Origin: JAWKWH01 sp963669415 | Lineage (GTDB): Bacteria; Pseudomonadota; Alphaproteobacteria; Rhizobiales; Rhizobiaceae | Length of the DNA: 64,000 nucleotides | Direction: 5' to 3' | NCBI GenBank assembly: GCA_963669415.2 | Contig: CAXXPS010000002.1 | Location: forward strand, 806,001 to 870,000 | Part shown: one piece after another, positions 37,464 through 45,991 of the stretch | Layout of the letters: each line of letters opens with the position of its first letter | Position numbering within the stretch: the stretch's first letter is position 1 | The notes under the pieces: generated by a model | Told to the model about the DNA's origin: nothing | Databases searched by the model: none | The model's input: only the letters and a program-made list of their open reading frames with translations | Position numbers and translations under genes: made by a program

Positions 37464-38356
37464 CCGCGCTTAGCTTTCAACGTCATCAGCCGGGCATAGA
37501 GCTCACGCTTTGGCCTGCCTGAGATGATTGACGCTTCGCTGGCCGCCTTCGAGGCAGGCAAGGATTTAGCCAATTTTACAAGCATCACATCGGTTTCTTC
37601 TTCCGACAGCATTGCCTCGCCGGCAGCCGGACCGACGCAAATCACGACCTCTCCCTTGGGCGCTCCTTCGGTCTTGTATTGGAGTGCCAGCTCGCCCAGC
37701 TTTCCCCGCCGGACTTCTTCGAACCGCTTGGTCAGTTCCCGGGCGACGACCGCCATCCGTTCCTCACCCAGCACGTCCGCCATATCAGCCAAAGTTGCCG
37801 CAAGCCGGCGCGGAGATTCGTAAAACACCAACGTCATAGCCGCAGTTGCCGTTTCAGCGAGGCGGTCTCGCCGCGCCTTGGCTTTGGCCGGCAAAAAACC
37901 GGCAAAAAGAAAACCGTCTGTCGGCAAGCCGGATACGGCAAGCGCGGCCAACACGGCGGACGGGCCGGGAATGGCCACGACCGGGAGACCCTGTTCGATC
38001 GCCTCTTGCACAACGCGATAACCCGGATCGGAGACAAGCGGGGTGCCCGCATCAGAGATCAGGGCGACGCTGCCACCATTCAAAACGGTCTCGACAAGAC
38101 GCCGGCTGACGCTGGCTTCATTATGCTCATGACAGGCGACCAATTTCTGCCGAATGCCGTATTTCGACAACAGCACCCGCGAGACCCGCGTGTCCTCTGC
38201 CGCGACAACATCGGCTGCAGCCAGCGTTTCAAGCCCGCGGATTGTGATATCGGACAGGTTGCCGATTGGCGTCGCAACAAGATAAAGAGCCGGCTCGAGG
38301 ACAGGCGCCGCGATTTCGTGGCCAAACAAGAGAAAATTTCTGGTCCGGTTTTGCAC
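37460..38356 (-). CDS. rsmI: 16S rRNA (cytidine1402-2'-O)-methyltransferase
   Basis: RsmI methylates the 2'-OH of C1402 in 16S rRNA. The 298-residue product has LYLVATPIGNLSDIT near the N-terminus, the block ISDAGTPLVSDPGYRVV and the motif IPGPSAVLAAL, all diagnostic for the family. The start is uncertain: the GTG at 38356 has GGAA about 9 bases upstream and gives a normal length; a TTG at 38422 would add 22 residues. It ends with a four-base overlap into yraN and is divergent from the LpoA-like lipoprotein gene, an order usual in this group. Confidence 0.94.
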   Translation of the reverse strand: MQNRTRNFLLFGHEIAAPVLEPALYLVATPIGNLSDITIRGLETLAAADVVAAEDTRVSRVLLSKYGIRQKLVACHEHNEASVSRRLVETVLNGGSVALISDAGTPLVSDPGYRVVQEAIEQGLPVVAIPGPSAVLAALAVSGLPTDGFLFAGFLPAKAKARRDRLAETATAAMTLVFYESPRRLAATLADMADVLGEERMAVVARELTKRFEEVRRGKLGELALQYKTEGAPKGEVVICVGPAAGEAMLSEEETDVMLVKLAKSLPASKAASEASIISGRPKRELYARLMTLKAKRG

Positions 38357-38482
38357 TGTTGAATTCCGCAATGACAGCGAGCGGTGAAAGGACTCTTTGA
38401 CACGCGGCGGCGCGGGTTGCAAAATAAATGGACAACGCGGAACGGTGGCGGCTGAATCCGTGGGCTACGGGGTAAGGGTATC

Positions 38483-39688
38483 ATGGGTAATTTTCGGGCA
38501 TTCAACCGGCGGGTATTTTCTATCATTGCAGTGATCATGCTGGGCACGGCGTTGCTGTCGTGCCAAAGCCGAGGCATTGGGTTCGGACTGCCTGAACCCG
38601 CACCAACTGAACCGCCGGTGCAGGAATTGCCGGAAGCAAAAGGTGAAGTGATTGGCAGCGGCGATGTGCGGGTGGCCCTTCTGTTGCCGTTGTCTGCACC
38701 AGGAAACGCAGCGAAAATCGCTGGCGAACTGAAAAATGCCGCCCGCATGGCGATGGAAGACTGGGGCATGCAGTCGCTTCAACTTGTCATCAAGGACACG
38801 CTTGGAACACCCAATGGCGCCGTCGATGCGGCTTCGGAAGCTTCGGCCGAGGGTGCTTCGCTGGTCCTTGGTCCACTGTTTGCAGGCAATGTAACCGCGG
38901 TGACGGGTGTGCTGCGCCCGGCAGGCAAAACAATCGTCGCGTTTTCCTCAGATTCCCGAGTTGGTGGCCAAGGTGTCTATTTGTCCTCGTTCCTGCCGGA
39001 GACCATCATCGACCGGACACTGACCTATGCTGTTTCGTCGGGCCAGCGCGACATCATCGCCATTCTGCCAAATGGCGGCATTGGCAATCTCGCCGAGGCG
39101 CAGATCAACAAGACGCTTCCCCGGGTGGGTGGACGCCTGGTTACGACGGTGCGTTATGATTACAACGATGCGTCGGTGGAAGCGGCAATCGAGGCGCTCG
39201 CTCCAAGCCTTCCGGAAGCACAGGCGATTTTCATTCCAGACGGTGGAAGCACGCCGGGGGCAATCGTCAGTACGATGCGCAGGCGCGGCCTCTCGCTAGA
39301 AGGCAAGAAACTGCTTGGAACAGGTCAATGGGCAAGCTCGGACTTGAAGAATCCGGCGCTGGCCGGTGCATGGTTCGCTGACAGCGATCAGGCATCGATT
39401 GCTGGTTTCAAGACCAAATATTCGACGAAGTTCGGCGAGACACCTTCTGCAGTGGCGCCGCTTGCCTATGATGCAGTCGCATTGGTATCAGGCATCGTCA
39501 AACGCTTTGGCGCTACTGGTCTCACCCGCGAAACCATCGAAAGCCGTACGGGATATTCAGGTTATACCGGCGTGTTCCGTTTCCTTTCCGACGGGAGCAA
39601 CGAGCGAGGACTGGCAGTATATGAAATATCCGGTGAAGACCTGAGGGTCGTCAGCCCGGCACCGAGAGCATTTGGCAGAGGTTTCTAG
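38483..39688 (+). CDS. penicillin-binding-protein-activator-like lipoprotein
   Basis: A 401-residue lipoprotein with lipobox LLSC at Cys27, and a mature part of the type I periplasmic binding fold: VALLLPLSAPGNAAKIAGELKNAARMAMEDW (first half), SLVLGPLFAGNVTAVTGVLRPAGKTIVAFS. This matches the LpoA/LppC family, which stimulates class A penicillin-binding proteins in gammaproteobacteria; in alphaproteobacteria the role is less clear. Divergent pairing with rsmI is usual in this family. Its stop overlaps the stop of the convergent FAD oxidoreductase gene by three bases. Confidence 0.88.
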   Translation: MGNFRAFNRRVFSIIAVIMLGTALLSCQSRGIGFGLPEPAPTEPPVQELPEAKGEVIGSGDVRVALLLPLSAPGNAAKIAGELKNAARMAMEDWGMQSLQLVIKDTLGTPNGAVDAASEASAEGASLVLGPLFAGNVTAVTGVLRPAGKTIVAFSSDSRVGGQGVYLSSFLPETIIDRTLTYAVSSGQRDIIAILPNGGIGNLAEAQINKTLPRVGGRLVTTVRYDYNDASVEAAIEALAPSLPEAQAIFIPDGGSTPGAIVSTMRRRGLSLEGKKLLGTGQWASSDLKNPALAGAWFADSDQASIAGFKTKYSTKFGETPSAVAPLAYDAVALVSGIVKRFGATGLTRETIESRTGYSGYTGVFRFLSDGSNERGLAVYEISGEDLRVVSPAPRAFGRGF

Positions 39689-41082
39689 AGCGCCGCCAAT
39701 CCTGCCGCGGTTTCTCCGGCAATCGCGCCGAAAGCAATCGCTGTAAGCAACCCGTTGCCGGACAGATAGCCGCTTGCTTCAGAACCCGAAACGCCACAGG
39801 CCGCGCCTCCACCGGCGCAAATATTGCCCAGCGGATTGCCATTTTCATCCACCACACGCGCCTCTTCATCAATTAGCGCGCCGCCTTGGGTATGAAACAT
39901 GGCGCCGGTCACCTTGACCGCGAAATAAGGCGCCACAAGCGGGGGGTTCTTTGAAAAATCCCGGCCGAATATATCGCCCATGCGGCCAAGCCTGGCATCC
40001 TCAATCGCCTCAAGGGTTGCCGCCATTTCCTTCTTGGGCAAATTTGTCACCCGGCACAAATCGGCAAGGTCATCACCGGTGCGAATTGCACCTGCTTCCA
40101 CTGCCTGACGGTAATCTTCGAAACCCAATCCCAGTTCATGAATGCGGGTATCGTAGATATCCCAGACAATACCGCCGGGTTGGCTCAAAACGTTCGAGGC
40201 CTGTTCCGAATATCCGCGGGTCTCATCGGAAAACCTCTGGCCGTTCTCATTGACCTGAAATCCGCCTTCCATCATCAGCGCCCAGGTAATCAAGACGCCG
40301 TGCGGCGTGGCGACAGAACCATGTCCCTGATAGCCGGACATGTCCTGATGAGCCGCCCCAAGCGCCTTTGTCCACAAATACGCATCTCCCCGGTTTCCGG
40401 CATGTCCGAAAAACAGTGCTTCGCGCATCTCCGGCACGTGATGCGAGACAAGCTCTGCGTTGCCGCCATAGCCGCAGCAGGCAAGCACGATCGCATTGCA
40501 GCCGATTGTTTCGGTCTTACCGTCGGAACGGGAGACTTCGACCCCGCGAACGTTCTTGCCTTCGGCAAAAAGCGCAGACACACGTGCGCCGGTCGCGACC
40601 GGAATACCTGCCGCCTCCACCGCATTCAGCAATCTGCCCATCATTGCCGCACCGGTCTTTTCGGGAACCGCATGCATCCGGTGACACGAGTGGCCAGGAT
40701 AGAGGAACTCCCCGATCACCGTCCATTCCAGACCGTGGTCATCGGCCAGCCATTCGAGCGCCGGCCCGCAACTCCTCGCGGCCAATTGCACGAGTGGCTC
40801 GGAGGCCTTGTTGTTCGATTTGTGCTGCAGATCCTGGGCAAATTGCTTGGGACTGTCACTGATGCCGCACGCGGCTTGAAACCGGGTTCCCGCTGCCGGC
40901 ACAAATCCGGACGATAGTGCGGTTGATCCGGATGGTGTTTCGTCTTGTTCCAATACCAGCACTTCCGCGCCGCAATCATGGGCTTTCAGTGCGGAGACGA
41001 GACCACATGCACCGGCGCCTACAATGATGACCGGAACATGGGCGTCGAATGCTTTATTTCGCGCATCGAGAACACGGCTCAT
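39685..41082 (-). CDS. FAD-dependent oxidoreductase, fumarate reductase/3-ketosteroid dehydrogenase-like
   Basis: A 465-residue flavoprotein. The N-terminal dinucleotide-binding motif is VPVIIVGAGACGLVSALKAH, and the C-terminal FAD block is NICAGGGAACGVSGSEASGYLSGNGLL. The order and a substrate-domain block GYGGNAELVSHHVPE fit the flavoprotein subunit-type superfamily (succinate/fumarate, tricarballylate, 3-ketosteroid). It is the last gene of a four-gene leftward operon, 18 bases after the SDR gene. In this context it probably oxidises or dehydrogenates an intermediate of the sugar-acid pathway; the exact reaction is unknown. Confidence 0.85.
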   Translation of the reverse strand: MSRVLDARNKAFDAHVPVIIVGAGACGLVSALKAHDCGAEVLVLEQDETPSGSTALSSGFVPAAGTRFQAACGISDSPKQFAQDLQHKSNNKASEPLVQLAARSCGPALEWLADDHGLEWTVIGEFLYPGHSCHRMHAVPEKTGAAMMGRLLNAVEAAGIPVATGARVSALFAEGKNVRGVEVSRSDGKTETIGCNAIVLACCGYGGNAELVSHHVPEMREALFFGHAGNRGDAYLWTKALGAAHQDMSGYQGHGSVATPHGVLITWALMMEGGFQVNENGQRFSDETRGYSEQASNVLSQPGGIVWDIYDTRIHELGLGFEDYRQAVEAGAIRTGDDLADLCRVTNLPKKEMAATLEAIEDARLGRMGDIFGRDFSKNPPLVAPYFAVKVTGAMFHTQGGALIDEEARVVDENGNPLGNICAGGGAACGVSGSEASGYLSGNGLLTAIAFGAIAGETAAGLAAL

Positions 41083-41100
41083 GTGCTTGTCCGGATCAGA

Positions 41101-41853
41101 TCACGTGCCCCAACCACCATCGATGATATGGGTCTGTCCGGTGGTGAAAGCGCTTTCGTCACTCGCCAGATACACCACCAGATTGGCAATCTCGCCTGGG
41201 CTCGCAATGCGGCCCATGGGCTGACGGGCAATGAACTCTTTTAACGCCTTGTCATAGTCACCGGTCGCTTTCAGCCGCTCGTGCAATGACGGACTGTCGA
41301 CCGTGCCGGGGCAGATCGCATTGCAACGGATACCCTTGGTTACAAAATCAGCGGCGATCGCCTTGGTCAATCCGATCACCGCGGCTTTTGAGGCTGAATA
41401 GGTGAACCGGTTGGGCACTCCCTTCAGTGATGAGGCTAGCGAGGACATGTTGATAATTGTTCCGCCACCATTTTCGAGCATTGCCGGAAGTGCAATCTTG
41501 CAGGTGCGGTACATCGCCTTGACATTGAGCTCGAATGAGAAGTCCCAAGACTTTTCATCGCATTCCAGGATTGTTCCCGCATGGACAAATCCTGCACAGT
41601 TGAACAGCACGTCCAGCGGGCCGATCTGCGCCATCACACTCTCGACGGCTGCCTGATCGGTCACATCAAGTTCCATGCCGGTGATGCCATCAATTTCGTT
41701 GAGTTCTGCAACGGTGTTCTTGTCAATATCTGTTGCTAAGACCGCAGCGCCTTCTCGCGCGCAGGCTTCAGCGCTCGCCCTGCCGATTCCCTGTCCGGCG
41801 GCGGTTATCAGCATTGTTTTTCCGGCCAACCGGCCCCGCTCATTGGTGCTCAT
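41101..41853 (-). CDS. short-chain dehydrogenase resembling 2-keto-3-deoxy-fuconate dehydrogenase
   Basis: A 250-residue classical SDR. The cofactor motif is ITAAGQGIGRA (about residues 16-26), the structural NCAG is present, and the catalytic Ser/Tyr/Lys set is in MSSLASSL and YSASKAAV. The sequence pattern is close to 2-dehydro-3-deoxy-L-fuconate 4-dehydrogenases, NAD-linked enzymes of the non-phosphorylative L-fucose route; this is a similarity judgement. Its start overlaps the enolase-family gene stop by four bases (ATGA), so the two are coupled. The diketo-acid hydrolase that would follow in the fucose route is not in the window. Confidence 0.85.
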   Translation of the reverse strand: MSTNERGRLAGKTMLITAAGQGIGRASAEACAREGAAVLATDIDKNTVAELNEIDGITGMELDVTDQAAVESVMAQIGPLDVLFNCAGFVHAGTILECDEKSWDFSFELNVKAMYRTCKIALPAMLENGGGTIINMSSLASSLKGVPNRFTYSASKAAVIGLTKAIAADFVTKGIRCNAICPGTVDSPSLHERLKATGDYDKALKEFIARQPMGRIASPGEIANLVVYLASDESAFTTGQTHIIDGGWGT

Positions 41854-42953
41854 AATGTTGTTTCCTCATTGTGTGCGGATTCCAGTTTTTCCCAATCAAA
41901 AGTCACTCCGGTTCCGGGCCCGGACGGCGCCACCGCCAGGTGATTTTCGATCACTAACGGTCTTGCTGTGTATTGATCAATCGGAAACGAGTGAACTTCC
42001 AGCCAGCCCGGATTGGTTTGTCCTGATACAAGACTGACGTGCAGTTCCTGCATGCCGTGGCTGCAAACCGGAATACCGGCCTGCCTGGATTTCCGGGCAA
42101 CCTGCAGCCACCCTGTAATGCCACAGCAATTCGATGCGTCCGGCTGAATCCATGACAGTTTGGAATGTTCAAACGCCAAATCGAATTCATGTATTGTGTG
42201 CAAATTCTCACCCATGGCAAGCGGCATGCCAGTCGCGGCAGCGATACGGCCATAGCCGGCAAAGTCATCGGGAATCGTTGGCTCCTCGAACCAGACAAGG
42301 TCAAATGGCTCGAACGCGTGTGCTGCCTCAATCGCCTGATCGACACTCATCGAGTAGTTGGCATCGACCATGAAGGCGACGTCCGGTCCGATCAAGTCGC
42401 GCACCGCCGCAATCCGCTCAATATCGGTCTGCAGTTCTGGCTGGCCAATCTTGATCTTCACTCCGTTATATCCGCTGTCCAGATAGGACCTAACGTTGGC
42501 GAGCAGCTTTTCGAGTGGGAAATTGAGATCAATGCCGCCGCAATAGGCTTTGCACCGATCCGAAGCGCCTCCTGCCATTTTCCACAGCGGCTCACCGAGC
42601 GTTTTACCGCGAAGATCCCACAACGCGATGTCGACCGCAGAGATTGCGAAAGACGCTATGCCGCCGCGTCCGACGTAGTGCATATGCCATTGCATTGCAT
42701 CAAAAAGTGCTTCGACCTCGCCTGCTTTGCCGCCGATCAGAAAAGGCGCAAGATCGTACTCGATCATTGCCTTGATCGCATGACCGCCCCTTCCTCCGGT
42801 ATAGGTGTAGCCGGTGCCGGAATTTCCGTCCGCTGTTTCGACCGTCGCGGTGACGAGTTGAAAATGCGTGTGGTCGCCATGCCTGGCGTCGGTCAGCACC
42901 TCGGCCAACGGCACATTGAACAAACGGCAGTCAACCGACCGGATTTCACTCAT
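41850..42953 (-). CDS. enolase-superfamily sugar-acid dehydratase (mandelate racemase subgroup)
   Basis: A 367-residue member of the mandelate racemase group. The KxK base motif is Lys166-Ile-Lys168, the metal ligands are Asp197, Glu223 and Glu249 (in MVDAN, FEEP and GEN), and His299 in SHGMQE is the second general acid/base. The arrangement fits acid-sugar dehydratases such as the talarate/galactarate group, but the substrate loop (YTGGRGGHA) is unusual. I chose the ATG at 42953, with GGAAAG at 8 bases. It is the second gene of the leftward operon. Confidence 0.88.
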   Translation of the reverse strand: MSEIRSVDCRLFNVPLAEVLTDARHGDHTHFQLVTATVETADGNSGTGYTYTGGRGGHAIKAMIEYDLAPFLIGGKAGEVEALFDAMQWHMHYVGRGGIASFAISAVDIALWDLRGKTLGEPLWKMAGGASDRCKAYCGGIDLNFPLEKLLANVRSYLDSGYNGVKIKIGQPELQTDIERIAAVRDLIGPDVAFMVDANYSMSVDQAIEAAHAFEPFDLVWFEEPTIPDDFAGYGRIAAATGMPLAMGENLHTIHEFDLAFEHSKLSWIQPDASNCCGITGWLQVARKSRQAGIPVCSHGMQELHVSLVSGQTNPGWLEVHSFPIDQYTARPLVIENHLAVAPSGPGTGVTFDWEKLESAHNEETTL

Positions 42954-42992
42954 TGCGGGCACTTTCCGGAACACCAGCGCTTTAATTCGCGA

Positions 42993-43949
42993 TTACAGGT
43001 CAGCACATTCGGGAACCGGACTGATCGCTTTGCCATCAGAAAAAAACGCATTGAGATTGTCTACCGTCAAATCACCCATCGCCTGGCGTGTTTCCACCGT
43101 TGCGCTTCCGACATGCGGGGTCAGGACGACATTGTCCATGTTCAGCAGTGCTGCCGGAACGCTCGGCTCGTTTTCGAATACATCCAGTCCGGCATTCCCC
43201 AATCGGCCGTCCTGAAGGGCTGCGACCAACTCTTTCTCATCGACGACCGAACCGCGCGCCACGTTGATCAATGTCCCATCGGGACCAAGCGCATCAAGTA
43301 CAGCGCGGTTGACGATCTTTCTCGTCCCGGCGCCACCGGGGGTGATTGCGATCAGGTAGTCAACTTCCCGCGCCATGTCTGCCAAGTTGCCGAAATACTG
43401 CCATTCAACGCCGGGTCTTTCATTGCGCGAGTGATAGACCACTTCGCAGTCAAACGCCGCTAGTTTGCGGGCAATTGTCTCGCCAATGCGGCCCAGACCG
43501 AGAATGCCAACACGCTTTCCCTCCATGGACCTGGTAAGCGGGGCATTGCCTTTTGCTTCCCACTGGCCGGAACGCACCCACTGATCGTCGCGGATGAGGC
43601 GGCGGCTGACCGCCAACATCAACATGATCGCAGTATTGGCAACCTCCGCATTCAGGACATTTGGCGTGTGCGTCACCACAATTCCGCGCCCTGCGGCCTT
43701 GTTTGCGTCGATGGCGTCATAGCCGACACCGTAACAGGAAATTATCTGCAAGTTGGGTAACGCGTCCATGATCTCCGGCCGCACCCCGTCATGGCCGTTG
43801 GTAGCTACCGCATCGATTTCCGAACCGCGTTCTGAAAGGAATTGGGCAAAATCACCGACTTCGCTATCGTGGTGAATGTCGAAGTTTTCACCGAACCGAT
43901 CCAACATTCTCGGCGTTGCCTCGCCGATCAGCAATAATTGTTTCTTCAC
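42993..43949 (-). CDS. D-2-hydroxyacid dehydrogenase, glyoxylate reductase-like
   Basis: A 318-residue NAD(P)-dependent dehydrogenase of the D-isomer 2-hydroxyacid family. The Rossmann motif is GILGLGRIGETIA (about residues 149-161), and the catalytic Arg, Glu and His appear in NVARGSVVDE, FENEPSVP and LTPHVGSATVETR. It probably reduces a 2-keto acid such as hydroxypyruvate or an aldonate-derived keto acid. I chose the GTG at 43949, with AGGTGAG about 5 bases upstream. It is the first gene of the leftward operon that also holds the enolase-family, SDR and FAD genes. Confidence 0.9.
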   Translation of the reverse strand: MKKQLLLIGEATPRMLDRFGENFDIHHDSEVGDFAQFLSERGSEIDAVATNGHDGVRPEIMDALPNLQIISCYGVGYDAIDANKAAGRGIVVTHTPNVLNAEVANTAIMLMLAVSRRLIRDDQWVRSGQWEAKGNAPLTRSMEGKRVGILGLGRIGETIARKLAAFDCEVVYHSRNERPGVEWQYFGNLADMAREVDYLIAITPGGAGTRKIVNRAVLDALGPDGTLINVARGSVVDEKELVAALQDGRLGNAGLDVFENEPSVPAALLNMDNVVLTPHVGSATVETRQAMGDLTVDNLNAFFSDGKAISPVPECADL

Positions 43950-44127
43950 ATTTCTCACCTTGCGTGATTGACCAGCTTGCCCGCCCACCCGTCACGTCTA
44001 CAGGCGATGACCCACCTATTTCAATGGCGGACATGAATTTCGATTTTCCGCAAGCTTCCAAAACAGCGGAGATTGCAGTTGGCGAACTTCGAGCCTAATG
44101 CTGTGCCGGCAAAAACGGAGCAAACGC

Positions 44128-45111
44128 ATGCGGGTCCTTATTATTGGTGGCGCCGGAATGGTCGGCCAGAAACTTGCTGGCAGATTGTCTTCTCAGAAAA
44201 GCTGGTCTGAAAGAATTTCCGAATTGACCCTGTTTGACGTTGCCGAAGCCAAACTTCCGCAGGCTGATTTCACGATCAAATCGATGGTCGGAGACTATGC
44301 CGATCGTGCGACCTCGGCCACTCTGGCGGAAATGAAACCCGATCTGATCTTTCACCTCGCGTCCATTGTGTCGGGTGATGCAGAAATGAATTTCGAGCGT
44401 GGCTGGGACATCAACGGCCACGGATCATGGCAACTGCTGGAAGCGCTGAAGGCTGCTCACGAAAACAGCGGCGGCGCCTATCGGCCAAAATTCGTGTTCA
44501 CCTCATCCATCGCGGTCTTTGGACCACCATTTCCAGAGCGGATTGGCGACGATTTTCTTTGTGCTCCACAGACATCCTACGGCGCACAAAAAGCGGTGAT
44601 CGAGTTGCTGGTTGCTGATTACAGCCGCAAGGGAATGATCGACGGAATGTCAATCCGGCTGCCAACCATCTGTGTCAGGCCCGGAAAAGCGAACCTGGCC
44701 GCTTCGTCATTTTTCTCCGGCATCATTCGCGAACCGTTGAATGGTGTGGAAGCGATATTACCGGTCTCTGAAGACGTGCGCCACTGGCACGCATCGCCAC
44801 GATCGGCCGCCGGTTTTCTGACCCATGCCGCAGATCTCGACACTTCCCGGCTCCATGGACGCCTGAGCCTCAATATGCCGGGCATTTCCTGTACTGTTGC
44901 CGAGCAGATTGAGGCACTGCGCAATATCGCCGGCAATGACGTCATCAAGCTGATACGCCGCGAACCTGACGAGACCATCATGCGGATCGTCGGGGGATGG
45001 CCGCGCAACTTCGATCCGGCGCGTGCGATTGATCTCGGATTTGAAGCAGAAGATAGCTTCGAAGAGATCATTCAGGTGTATTTAAGTGATGATCTGCCGG
45101 GCAGAGCCTGA
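44128..45111 (+). CDS. DenD-like NAD-dependent epimerase/dehydrogenase (D-erythronate dehydrogenase family)
   Basis: A 327-residue extended SDR with N-terminal MRVLIIGGAGMVGQKLAGRL and active-site YGAQK. The block SIRLPTICVRPGKANLAASSFFSG closely matches D-erythronate dehydrogenase (DenD), which oxidises D-erythronate at C2 in tetronate catabolism. The other tetronate genes (kinase OtnK, aldolase OtnC, isomerase OtnI) are not in the window, so the true substrate may be another sugar acid. I chose the ATG at 44128, with GGAG about 8 bases upstream. It is divergent from the hydroxyacid dehydrogenase and convergent with the GntR gene. Confidence 0.87.
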   Translation: MRVLIIGGAGMVGQKLAGRLSSQKSWSERISELTLFDVAEAKLPQADFTIKSMVGDYADRATSATLAEMKPDLIFHLASIVSGDAEMNFERGWDINGHGSWQLLEALKAAHENSGGAYRPKFVFTSSIAVFGPPFPERIGDDFLCAPQTSYGAQKAVIELLVADYSRKGMIDGMSIRLPTICVRPGKANLAASSFFSGIIREPLNGVEAILPVSEDVRHWHASPRSAAGFLTHAADLDTSRLHGRLSLNMPGISCTVAEQIEALRNIAGNDVIKLIRREPDETIMRIVGGWPRNFDPARAIDLGFEAEDSFEEIIQVYLSDDLPGRA

Positions 45112-45119
45112 TTAATTTC

Positions 45120-45800
45120 TCATGGCTTGACGTATTGCGAGACGAAGGGTTCTTCGAGGTTTTTCATCAAGTGATCCCTGATTTTCCTAGCGCATAAATC
45201 CGGGTCCCGATCCAACGCAGCCTGCAATATCGCTTCGTGCTCTTCGATTCCTTTCTCACGAAACGCATAGCCCTTCATCAATGTCAGCAGACCCAACCTG
45301 AACCGGTCGTAGACGTTGCGGTGCAGCTCCAGCAAAAATTCCGAGCCGCAGGCCGAAATGAGACTTCTGTGAAATTCCCACTCGGCAGCGCACCACACGG
45401 TGACATTGGAGCCCATTTGGCCGGTTGTGCGCAGTTTGTGTTCAATATGGCGAAGCTTGTGGTGGGCTGCGGTCAACCCGGCCTCCCAGTGGATATCGCC
45501 GTGTTCGATGGACCGGGCCGCGCCTTCGCACTCCAGCATGATGCGCATTTCGGCGATCTCGCGCAGATCATCGAGCGTGATGTGCGGAACCCGAAAGCCC
45601 TTTTGATCAATGAAGTTGACCAGACCATCACAGGACAGCCGGAACAGGACTTCGCGAATAGTGCTGGCGGAACAGTCATACTGTTCGCGAAGGATCTCGG
45701 ATCGCAGTTTCTCTCCGGCGTCGAAGCGGCCGATGACGAGACCCTGACGCATGTCGTCGTAGACATCGGCGGACGTTGAATGTTGTCTGTCAGGTTCCAA
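45120..45800 (-). CDS. GntR family (FadR/FCD) transcriptional regulator
   Basis: A 226-residue regulator with an N-terminal winged helix (DDMRQGLVIGRFDAGEKLRS, LREQYDCSASTIREVLFRLSCDGLV) and a helical C-terminal FCD domain that should bind an organic-acid effector. FCD metal-site residues are probably in LECEGAARSIEH and around WCAAEWEFHRSL. The start is a TTG at 45800; internal ATG starts would cut the DNA-binding domain. It lies between the two halves of the sugar-acid island and probably controls both, binding near the 190-base region shared with dctP. Confidence 0.9.
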   Translation of the reverse strand: MEPDRQHSTSADVYDDMRQGLVIGRFDAGEKLRSEILREQYDCSASTIREVLFRLSCDGLVNFIDQKGFRVPHITLDDLREIAEMRIMLECEGAARSIEHGDIHWEAGLTAAHHKLRHIEHKLRTTGQMGSNVTVWCAAEWEFHRSLISACGSEFLLELHRNVYDRFRLGLLTLMKGYAFREKGIEEHEAILQAALDRDPDLCARKIRDHLMKNLEEPFVSQYVKP

Positions 45801-45869
45801 AACTGCGCCTATCGAAAATCCCGGTAATTTGTAAACTCACGCAAATTTCGAGAAAAGTAAAGAACCACG

Positions 45870-45885
45870 AAATTTTCGAAAATTT
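45870..45885. promoter_or_regulatory. 16-bp perfect palindrome between the GntR gene and the TRAP operon
   Basis: AAATTTTCGAAAATTT is its own reverse complement. It sits in an AT-rich 190-base region between the divergent GntR/FCD gene and the dctP operon, where an operator for the local regulator would be expected. Standard FadR-type sites (TGGT-N-ACCA) are not visible, so binding is a hypothesis. Confidence 0.5.
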
Positions 45886-45970
45886 TAAATTTCACTTGTG
45901 GCGAAGCAATTGCGACGTTAACGTATTCTCTCTGCGGGCCGAGAACGAGTGCGTCCCGTTTGGAGGAGTA

Positions 45971-45991
45971 ATGTTTTTGGAGGAAACTTAA
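45971..45991 (+). other. 6-codon leader ORF with its own ribosome site, fused to dctP start
   Basis: ATG at 45971 is preceded by TGGAGGAGTA and reads MFLEET before a TAA that shares its last base with the dctP ATG (TAATG at 45989-45993). Inside the mini-ORF a second GGAGGAA serves dctP. Such a layout would let ribosomes ending on the leader restart directly on dctP. It may raise expression of the binding protein or simply be chance overlap of two good ribosome sites. Confidence 0.45.

Noticed and set aside
42165..43463. 432-codon plus-strand frame opposite the enolase-family and hydroxyacid dehydrogenase genes
   Set aside because: It crosses two real genes on the other strand, shows no domain and has a His/Cys/Arg-rich composition typical of antisense frames.
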